Positions 17,415 through 23,738 of a stretch of 64,000 nucleotides of DNA are shown here, piece after piece. The stretch spans positions 39,307 through 103,306 of the forward strand of contig NZ_QGTG01000011.1 in assembly GCF_003182155.1 (NCBI RefSeq), written 5' to 3'. This DNA is from Chitinophaga sp. S165 (GTDB taxonomy: Bacteria > Bacteroidota > Bacteroidia > Chitinophagales > Chitinophagaceae). Within the stretch, counting starts at the first letter, position 1. Every line of letters begins with the position of its first letter. Both the position numbers and the translations under genes were made by a program. The notes beneath the pieces were generated by a model that saw only the letters and a list, made by a program, of their open reading frames with translations, made no database searches and had not been told where the DNA came from.

Positions 17415-17430
17415 CGTGACATTTGTCACA
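17415..17430. promoter_or_regulatory. CRP/FNR-like palindromic operator
   Basis: CGTGA-CATTTG-TCACA closely matches the CRP-type layout TGTGA-N6-TCACA. It sits in the divergent gap between the GH43 and SDR genes, about 20 bp upstream of the SDR promoter -33 element. A Crp/Fnr-family regulator gene lies just after the SDR gene, so it is the natural candidate binder. Binding is inferred. Confidence 0.55.
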
Positions 17431-17451
17431 GGTATTTTGTGTCATATATCC

Positions 17452-17483
17452 TTGTATCCAGGCCCCTGATTGACGCAACTTTG
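17452..17483 (+). promoter_or_regulatory. Bacteroidota-type promoter for the SDR gene
   Basis: TTG at 17452-17454, a 21-bp spacer, then CAACTTTG at 17476-17483, one base off the TAnnTTTG -7 consensus. The start codon at 17504 lies 20 bp downstream, giving a short leader. Confidence 0.5.
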
Positions 17484-17503
17484 CCTTAGTAAAACTTACA
17501 GAC

Positions 17504-18271
17504 ATGAAACTAAAAGGCAAAGTAGCAGTAGTTACCGGTGGTAACAGCGGCATAGGGTTCGGCATTGCAGAAGCGCTTAAAAGCGAAGGCGCAGTAGGTA
17601 GTATAACAGGCAGGAATCAGGCAACGATCGACAGTTCTGTCAAAGAATTAGGTGCTGGCTTCATTGGCATCAAAGGAGATGTAACCAGTCTTGATGATCT
17701 GGAACAGGTATTTAAGAAAACATTTGACCAGTTTGGAAAAATTGATACCCTGGTGGTGAATGCCGGTGGCATCGTAGATGGTGTGCCATTTGCCGGCATT
17801 ACCGACGTGACAGAAAAGAATTTTGACCAGTACATGGACCTGAATCTCAAGAGCACTTACTTTACAGTGCAGAAAGCGCTTCCATATATGAACAATGGAG
17901 CCTCTGTGATATTGATCGCTTCTAGCGCCGCGCATCGTGCAGCTCCGGGTATGACGGTATACAGTGCGGCCAAAGCAGCTGTAGTATCATTAGCTAAAGG
18001 CCTGTCCCTCGATCTGCTGGAAAGAAAGATCAGGGTAAATGCACTATCTCCAGGTTCGGTTGATACTCCGGTATTTGCTAAAGTGGTACCAAAGGAACAG
18101 GTTGAGCAGGTAAAGCAGATATGGAAAGATCTGACACCTGCAGGACGACAAGGCAGCCCGGCCGACATCGGAAAAGCAGCAGCATTCCTGGCATCGGATG
18201 ATTCATCCTTCATACTAGGCAGTGAAATTCTGGCGGACGGCGGTCTGACAAATATCAGCCTGATGAAATAG
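17504..18271 (+). CDS. SDR-family oxidoreductase
   Basis: 255 residues, the usual length of a classical short-chain dehydrogenase/reductase. The Rossmann motif TGGNSGIG lies near residues 11-18, NAG near 86-88, the catalytic Ser near 140, and the YxxxK pair is Tyr153 and Lys157 (YSAAK). The C-terminus has the common GSEILADGG segment. It is a soluble NAD(P)-dependent enzyme; the substrate is unknown. The next gene is a Crp/Fnr regulator, and a palindrome typical of that family lies upstream. Confidence 0.93.
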   Translation: MKLKGKVAVVTGGNSGIGFGIAEALKSEGAVGSITGRNQATIDSSVKELGAGFIGIKGDVTSLDDLEQVFKKTFDQFGKIDTLVVNAGGIVDGVPFAGITDVTEKNFDQYMDLNLKSTYFTVQKALPYMNNGASVILIASSAAHRAAPGMTVYSAAKAAVVSLAKGLSLDLLERKIRVNALSPGSVDTPVFAKVVPKEQVEQVKQIWKDLTPAGRQGSPADIGKAAAFLASDDSSFILGSEILADGGLTNISLMK

Positions 18272-18309
18272 AACATCTGTAAAGCAAAGCACCTTCACAA
18301 GCAAGCCGG

Positions 18310-18339
18310 TTGATATAGCCGTATTTTTGGATAACTTTG
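18310..18339 (+). promoter_or_regulatory. Bacteroidota-type promoter for the Crp/Fnr gene
   Basis: TTG at 18310-18312, a 19-bp spacer, then TAACTTTG at 18332-18339, an exact TAnnTTTG match. The spacing is standard. This places transcription start near 18345, which rules out the in-frame TTG at 18327 as the start codon of the following gene. Confidence 0.7.
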
Positions 18340-18356
18340 GCAAAAGTTGTTCAAAA

Positions 18357-18950
18357 ATGTTTGATTCTTTAGCTGCCTACCTTGTCGAAAAAGGCGGCCT
18401 GACCAATGACGAGCTGAAACTGATAGGTGACCTGACAGTACCTAAGAGACTGCGCAAGCGACAGTATTTGTTGCAGGAGGGAAATGTGAGCAACTACATC
18501 AGCTTCATTGTTAAAGGATGCCTGCGCCTGTATCTGGTTAGTAAAGATGGTCAGGAGCATATCATGAGGTTTGGCGTTGAAAACTGGTGGATGAGTGACT
18601 ACGAAAGTTTTCACTCCGGTCTTCCTTCTAAATATAACATCGATGCACTGGAAGATAGTGAGTTGTTGATGATCGATAAGAAGAATTACGATCTGTTGAT
18701 GGAAACGGTCCCTGATTTTAAGCGAATGGTCGACAAGCTGGCCGCCAGAAACTACGAAGCGCACCAAAGCAGGATCCTTAGTAATATCAGTGAAACGGCA
18801 GAAGAGAAATATGAGAACTTCATAAAAACGTATCCTGCAATATTCGATCGTGTGCCCTTGCACATGGTGGCTTCTTTCCTGGGTTTGTCCAGGGAAACAC
18901 TTAGCCGGGTGAGGCAACAGAATGCCAGGAAGCATGGAAACAATTCTTAA
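18357..18950 (+). CDS. Crp/Fnr-family transcriptional regulator
   Basis: With the ATG at 18357 the protein has 197 residues, the usual size for the short Bacteroidota Crp/Fnr regulators. A cyclic-nucleotide-binding-like beta barrel covers about 20-130 (ISFIVKGCLRLYLVSKDG is typical). A C-terminal winged helix-turn-helix follows, with recognition segment FLGLSRETLSRVRQ. No FNR-type cysteine cluster is present, so it is not an iron-sulphur oxygen sensor. The promoter overlaps the region before the ATG, leaving a leader of roughly 12 bases. It probably regulates the adjacent SDR gene, where a matching palindrome occurs, and perhaps itself. Confidence 0.92.
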   Translation: MFDSLAAYLVEKGGLTNDELKLIGDLTVPKRLRKRQYLLQEGNVSNYISFIVKGCLRLYLVSKDGQEHIMRFGVENWWMSDYESFHSGLPSKYNIDALEDSELLMIDKKNYDLLMETVPDFKRMVDKLAARNYEAHQSRILSNISETAEEKYENFIKTYPAIFDRVPLHMVASFLGLSRETLSRVRQQNARKHGNNS

Positions 18951-19000
18951 GGAAAACAGGCGCGACCTCGGGTTGAGCCTATATGAAATTAGAAACTGAT

Positions 19001-19031
19001 AAAAAAGGAGGCTTCTGGCCTCCTTTTTTTA
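19001..19031 (+). terminator. Rho-independent terminator after the Crp/Fnr gene
   Basis: A run of A, then the stem GGAGGC-TTCTG-GCCTCC, then seven T. Stem and U-tract are strong on the + strand, 51 bp after the regulator stop. The A-run makes it usable in both directions. Confidence 0.88.
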
Positions 19032-19149
19032 TGGGATCAGGCATGTTTTTTTCCACATCAATCCTCATTGTCTGTGGATAATATCTGACTATTTATCCAT
19101 TGATACCCATTGAATTATGTTAACTTTATGTAACTCAAAATAATCGCAG

Positions 19150-19905
19150 ATGGCAAAACAAAATTCGCTTATCCCCTTTACCGGGAAGCTTGGTAACCTG
19201 ATCGGTTATCAGCGTAATGGTAAATACTTCCTCCGCAGCATGCCCGAAGTTGTAAGGCAAACCGCAGCTACCCGCCGGGCAGCAAGACGCTTTGGCGTGG
19301 CCAGCAGGAAGGGAGCGCTGATCCGCAACACCTTTTACGATGACCTGGATATCCATTGTGACAGCGGTCATATCAATCGCCTGAACAAAATGCTTATCGC
19401 GGCCGCTGGCAATAATGCAGCAATGAAAGGCTTCCGGTTCAATCAGTACGCAGGAACAGATCGTTTCTTTACGGTAGCCCCCAGGCTTTTCAGGGACGGT
19501 ACCCTGTACATTCCCCCGCAAACCATCGTGCTACACAAAAACATCACCAGCCTGGAAGTAAAAGTGATCGCAGCGTGTATCGACTTCGGCACCGGGTATG
19601 TTACCGGTACGGATACCTTTACATTGACGATAGACCCCGGTAAGCCTTTCCAGGGAACTAAAATCCCCCTGGATATAACCGGTAAGGGAACACTTATCAT
19701 AACCTTGCAGGTGAGAGGCATGCAGCAGGATGGCCCCTCCGGTAACAGGCAATACCTGGCAGCCGATATTATCGCCGTACAGGAGCCGCAAATCCCGAAA
19801 GTCTCTAAAAAGCATACTTACCTTCAGCAGGTCATATCAGGGCCGGAAATCGCCTTAAACTGTCTAAATATGTATACTTATCAGCCCATGACCCAACGGG
19901 AATAA
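19150..19905 (+). CDS. DUF6266-like protein of unknown function
   Basis: 251 residues, no signal peptide and no membrane segment. The N-terminus, with FTGKLGNLIGYQRNGKYF followed by a basic TRRAARRFG segment, resembles the DUF6266 family of Bacteroidota proteins, often present in several copies per genome. The rest is beta-rich and has no recognised catalytic motif. The gene stands alone between the terminator at 19.0 kb and a gene-poor stretch. The family assignment is by N-terminal resemblance and remembered, not searched. Function is unknown. Confidence 0.7.
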   Translation: MAKQNSLIPFTGKLGNLIGYQRNGKYFLRSMPEVVRQTAATRRAARRFGVASRKGALIRNTFYDDLDIHCDSGHINRLNKMLIAAAGNNAAMKGFRFNQYAGTDRFFTVAPRLFRDGTLYIPPQTIVLHKNITSLEVKVIAACIDFGTGYVTGTDTFTLTIDPGKPFQGTKIPLDITGKGTLIITLQVRGMQQDGPSGNRQYLAADIIAVQEPQIPKVSKKHTYLQQVISGPEIALNCLNMYTYQPMTQRE

Positions 19906-19997
19906 GTCATCCTTGCCGGAAAGCGATATTTTGATGAGTAACGGTCCTTTGAACATACCCCATACATTTCTTCAGATACTGGATCCCCGCCTTATAG

Positions 19998-20327
19998 CTA
20001 CAGCATAGTCCTGTAGCCGCCCTGCCATTGCCCGGCCCCATCCAAATACATCTTCTTTTCCTGTTTTACAGTAATTATAACGCCGGGACCCCGGTCCTGA
20101 TCAAGTCCGCCTCTCCTCCGGTGACGCTCCATGTATACGCCATGTCTACGCCCCCTGCACGGCAGGTATCCCGGCTGCATGATCCCACCACATCCCTTGA
20201 ATGTCACAGGAACCCAACCTGCTCCCGGAACTAACACTTCAATTCCCTGCATGCAAAAAGCGCGGCCTGAACCGCGTTTTTTGTCAACCTGTTGGCTCAT
20301 GAAAGATGATTTTAAGCCCTTAGTCAA
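19998..20327 (-). pseudogene. Possible decayed fragment of an Ig/PKD-like domain protein
   Basis: The 430-bp stretch between 19906 and 20335 has no convincing intact gene. On the minus strand two frames complement each other: one gives YTWSVTGGEADLI (near 20100-20150), and the adjacent frame gives GPGVIITVK immediately after. Together these look like the TWSVTGG ... G.G...I.V core of PKD/Ig-like repeats in large Bacteroidota surface proteins. This would need a frameshift near 20100. The assignment is weak and based on pattern only. Confidence 0.25.
20254..20283 (-). terminator. Rho-independent terminator after the M57 protease gene
   Basis: A-run, stem CGCGG-CCTGAA-CCGCG, T-run. It lies 53 bp beyond the stop of the minus-strand metalloprotease gene, which it most likely serves; A and T tracts on both sides make it bidirectional. 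Confidence 0.8.
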
Positions 20328-20335
20328 GGAACCTG

Positions 20336-21583
20336 CTACTGTGCGTTAAATACCCATCGCTGGTTGCCATCTCCGTTCCAGGGGAATGTGATGACCTTAA
20401 CCCCATCATCAGTGGATGCATCATATACATCCAATACCAGGCCGTTAGCCCGGCATTCTATCGCAAACTGACCTGGTTGTACGCTCGTCACTTTCCATTG
20501 TTGTACGGTACTACCTGACCAGTTGAGCTGCATTACCTGTGGAGATAAGAAAGGGCTGATCCGGAAATACGACATTGACAGTCCGCTATGCAGCGCATCT
20601 ATCCGATAGTAGCCGTTACCCAGGAATGTAAACTGCCAGCGCTGGTTATTATCGCCGATCCATGGATACTGGATCACAGCTGCACCCTGGCTCAGAGAAG
20701 CATCATAAACATCGAGTACCTTGCCGCTATGCATCGCAGTGATGCTGTAAACCCCGTTAGGTATTGGCTGTACGCCGCCATAGAGGTAGCGGAGTGCAAC
20801 GATGTCATTTGCGGTAAAAGGACGGTCGACGTTTTGGACAAAGCAAGCCAGCATGAAGCTGTTCAGATCTGCAGCTGTAGGTGTACCCGGAATGTTAATA
20901 GCGCCTTCAGCGTTTTCTCCTTCATTGGGTTGGGATACCGGATTGCAACTGGTATTCCTGTTGAAGTAGTCTGTGTGACGCAGCCCTATACAATGCCCCA
21001 TTTCATGGGCGACAATAGCGGCTATATATCCCTGAGGGGCGAAATTGCCGATGGCATCTACACTTATTCTGATAAGATTAAACGGATTTCCATCAGCTGT
21101 TGGGAATCCGGCTATACCCAGCCAACCATCCAGCCATTCGTTAATGATCCTTATTTCGCCATTGGCGCCAACACGGCTGAATGTGAGGTTCATAGCCAGC
21201 GCATTATACCGGGCTATAGCTTCGTCTACAGCCTGTACAAACAATGGAGGAAGGCCCTCAACGGAAACGGTGATCTGCCTGTTGCCATTAACAGCAATTA
21301 AGTTGTATGTCTTGTACTGTTCCGCTTCTGCGATCCGTAGTTTTTTAACATCCCCCTTTTGTTTAAACCATTCGTCCGGCAGGAAGATGTCTCCCTCTAC
21401 AACATAGCCATCTTTTAACTTCTTAATGTCGTAGGTGCTCAGTCCCTCGCTTTTAATCCGGGAAAGGATTTCCGTTGGAATGCCGGCTTGTTGCTCAATA
21501 TCGGGTTTACTTTCTTTCGTACAGGAAATGAGAAGGAGTGTGCATGTGAAAATGCATAAAAGGGTTTTTAACATGTGTTTCAT
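20336..21583 (-). CDS. M57-type zinc metalloprotease lipoprotein with ricin-type lectin domain
   Basis: 415 residues. A lipoprotein signal ends at LLLISC (Cys21), so it is predicted to be membrane-anchored outside the cytoplasm. The protease domain covers about 60-270 and carries HEMGHCIGLRH (193-203), the extended HExxHxxGxxH zinc site of the metzincin-like M57 (HEIGH) family. From about 285 to the end there is a beta-trefoil of the RICIN type, with three Q-x-W repeats (NQRWQF, VQQWKV, NQRWVF). It probably hydrolyses proteins while bound to carbohydrate. The gene stands alone, with its own terminator. Confidence 0.9.
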   Translation of the reverse strand: MKHMLKTLLCIFTCTLLLISCTKESKPDIEQQAGIPTEILSRIKSEGLSTYDIKKLKDGYVVEGDIFLPDEWFKQKGDVKKLRIAEAEQYKTYNLIAVNGNRQITVSVEGLPPLFVQAVDEAIARYNALAMNLTFSRVGANGEIRIINEWLDGWLGIAGFPTADGNPFNLIRISVDAIGNFAPQGYIAAIVAHEMGHCIGLRHTDYFNRNTSCNPVSQPNEGENAEGAINIPGTPTAADLNSFMLACFVQNVDRPFTANDIVALRYLYGGVQPIPNGVYSITAMHSGKVLDVYDASLSQGAAVIQYPWIGDNNQRWQFTFLGNGYYRIDALHSGLSMSYFRISPFLSPQVMQLNWSGSTVQQWKVTSVQPGQFAIECRANGLVLDVYDASTDDGVKVITFPWNGDGNQRWVFNAQ

Positions 21584-21775
21584 CGTGGTAATTTGGAGAT
21601 TAGGGTTATGAAAAATAGTTCAGGTTGAATTATATGGGTGTGCTCTTAAACGGGATAATCAAATCGTAACGCTACAGTTAAAGATAAATTGGTGTTCTTA
21701 TAAAATGGTCTGAATATAGGCATCTCCGCCTTTAGACAGAGATGCCTGATGATAGTTCACAATAGAACGCAATAG

Positions 21776-22174
21776 TTAAAGAACGCCGCCGATGAACTCC
21801 AGGCAATAACCGGAAGAACAAGCCGTGCTGATATGGAAATAGACACCCGCAATGGATGTCTGAGCTTTCATCGCCAGCCCGCCCGCAAGATAATTTCCGG
21901 GAGAGCTTAAACTAAACGGATAAGTCCCTAACGAAGTCCCGCTCAGCGTACTGAATGTAATAGCATACGGGCTCGTTCCGCTGCCGCTTATCGAATAAGC
22001 AATGGTACCAGCTGGTTGACCCGCTCCCGGTGTACCGAAAGTGGTACCGGTGATCGGAAAAGAATACGTACGCACGCTCTTTTTGATCACAGGAACATTT
22101 GGATGGAGAGGAGCGAAGCTGGACAAGGAGAATAAAAGGCATAGCAGCAGTGAAATGGGAAACAACTTTTTCAT
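21776..22174 (-). CDS. Small secreted protein of unknown function
   Basis: 132 residues with a clear signal peptide (LLLCLLFSLSSFA). The mature part is rich in Gly, Ser and Thr, with short beta-strand-like stretches and a C-terminal CSSGYC pair that could form a disulphide. No family is recognised. It stands alone between the M57 protease and the SEC-C gene, both also on the minus strand, with intergenic gaps of about 190 and 200 bp. Confidence 0.65.
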   Translation of the reverse strand: MKKLFPISLLLCLLFSLSSFAPLHPNVPVIKKSVRTYSFPITGTTFGTPGAGQPAGTIAYSISGSGTSPYAITFSTLSGTSLGTYPFSLSSPGNYLAGGLAMKAQTSIAGVYFHISTACSSGYCLEFIGGVL

Positions 22175-22310
22175 AGCTAGTGGTTATTTACGTAAGGGTT
22201 AAAAAATGTCCTGACGAATATAAGTGTTTTTCGCGTTGCTGTAATTGCTAAAGATTGGCTAACGTGATAATAAAGAATATCAGCTTGTAAGTGAATGGAC
22301 GCCAGATATA

Positions 22311-22347
22311 AACAGTGAAGCCTGCAAACGTTGCAGGCTTCACTGTT
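22311..22347. terminator. Perfect 17-bp hairpin after the SEC-C gene
   Basis: AACAGTGAAGCCTGCAA, loop ACG, then the exact reverse complement. It lies 33 bp past the stop of the minus-strand SEC-C gene and is followed on that strand by TTTATAT rather than a pure U-run. A transcription terminator is likely. Confidence 0.75.
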
Positions 22348-22380
22348 TACTCATATTTGAATAGTATCTGTCAAATAATA

Positions 22381-23028
22381 TTACTCGTTGACTTTTGCAG
22401 CATTTTTCTTATCTACCGCTATCGCAGCTGCAAGATTCTTACCATGACACTGACTATAAGGCTTTGAGCTCTTACAGTAACATGGAGAACCGAACTTCCC
22501 GCCTTCGGTCAGAAAGAGCATTACGTTATTGGATAAGGTATCGTAATGATTATACATGTTCCCCGTGTAGGTATTGAAATTAATGTTATCGCCCTCAACT
22601 TCGGTACCATATTTCAACAGGTACTCTTTCATTTCCGAGATCATGATAGCATGTTCAACTAAAGGATTACTGGTAATATTCACCCTGATGTTACGCACCT
22701 GTTTATCTTCAGATGTGTATCTGTCGTCAGGGATAAACATTATTTTATCTAAAGCAACACGTGGTGGTGTGATGTCAATCAGATTCCCGTTATTGTCTTC
22801 CCATACAGCATAATGCTCGCCCTCACAGATAAAATCTCCCAGCCATATGGCCCAGCCGTAAACAAGATTCCCTCCATCTTTAGCAACTTTATCCCTTACG
22901 TTGCTGTAGGATTTTCCGATCTTGGCCCCGGGCACCGGCTGCACAGGTATAATTTCATGCTCATACGCTGACCCTATACGGTCAATAAGTTGCTGAACAG
23001 GTGTTGTAATCTCAATTGGACTTATCAT
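22381..23028 (-). CDS. SEC-C motif protein
   Basis: 215 residues when started at the ATG at 23028; the longer frame begins with GTG at 23046 and adds six residues that overlap a TATTTTTG promoter-like element, so the ATG is preferred. Near the C-terminus is a zinc-binding SEC-C motif, CYCKSSKPYSQCH (C-x-C-x8-C-H), as found at the end of SecA and in many stand-alone proteins. The remaining sequence has no recognised enzyme motif and no membrane segment. Role unknown; the motif suggests protein or nucleic-acid contact through zinc. Confidence 0.75.
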   Translation of the reverse strand: MISPIEITTPVQQLIDRIGSAYEHEIIPVQPVPGAKIGKSYSNVRDKVAKDGGNLVYGWAIWLGDFICEGEHYAVWEDNNGNLIDITPPRVALDKIMFIPDDRYTSEDKQVRNIRVNITSNPLVEHAIMISEMKEYLLKYGTEVEGDNINFNTYTGNMYNHYDTLSNNVMLFLTEGGKFGSPCYCKSSKPYSQCHGKNLAAAIAVDKKNAAKVNE

Positions 23029-23088
23029 GATGCAAAAATACAACACAATAGGTAAAATGGTATACTAACATTCGGCTAACCATCGGTA

Positions 23089-23501
23089 TTAATTCAGCTC
23101 ATACTTGCGTACCCACTTTAAGCTGTCGGGAAAGTTCATCCAGAATTGATCAAAGTCCCGCCTCGTGATAAGTATGCTGCAAAATGATGGCTCACTTTTC
23201 CTATATGCAAAGGAAACCGTTTGCCTATAAAAGAATCTACAAAGGCTATATGTACACCTGTGCGACCAGAGACGCTTTCATATTTTTTTCTATCAACCTC
23301 GTAATTGAAATGGAAACTTAGCTTGCGTTCTCCATAGTCCGAATATTTATAGGCAGTTATAAGACCTGTAGTTATCTGATGATTGTTTCGCAGGGAAAAT
23401 TCCTTACAGATGCCGGCAATTACAAAAATAATGACAGGTCCAGCTACAAGTGTCGTTATGATTGCCTTACGTATTTTCCGTCTTCTCGCTGTTCTGTACA
23501 T
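23089..23501 (-). pseudogene. Frameshifted small membrane protein (DUF3592-like)
   Basis: The frame starting at 23501 encodes a basic N-terminus, one membrane segment (ITTLVAGPVIIFVIAGI) and a beta-rich domain up to FIGKRFPL, then runs into an unconvincing tail and stops at 23136. The next frame continues plausibly from about 23208: YRKSEPSFCSILI, then RRDFDQFW, then FPDSLKWV, ending at a stop at 23089. A one-base deletion near 23205-23212 would explain this. The intact protein would be about 137 residues. It is either a real inactivating mutation or a sequencing error. The DUF3592-like label is by general resemblance. Confidence 0.65.
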
Positions 23502-23643
23502 GTGCGCTCGTTAATAAAATTGATCGTCATGGCCGGTATCGGCATTTTAGTGAATGGCCGGTCACAGACATCAAATAATTTATCCGATAAAACTACAGAA
23601 ACCTCTTAAATGATCTTCCCGTATTTCGTATTCAAAGAATCAT

Positions 23644-23651
23644 TATCTTTG
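23644..23651 (+). promoter_or_regulatory. TAnnTTTG promoter element for the DUF4157 gene
   Basis: TATCTTTG matches the Bacteroidota -7 consensus exactly; TTTCG about 19 bp upstream is a weak -33. It would give a leader of about 80 bases before the ATG at 23739. Confidence 0.45.
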
Positions 23652-23738
23652 GCGAAACCACAGTAGTAAACAATAACCCCAAACCCCAACATCCGGCCTG
23701 ATACTCAGGCATGAAAAATCGATAATGCTCAATTTACC

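Noticed and set aside
18327..18356. Upstream TTG start for the Crp/Fnr gene
   Set aside because: It lies inside the spacer/-7 region of a well-formed promoter; the ATG at 18357 gives the family's usual length.
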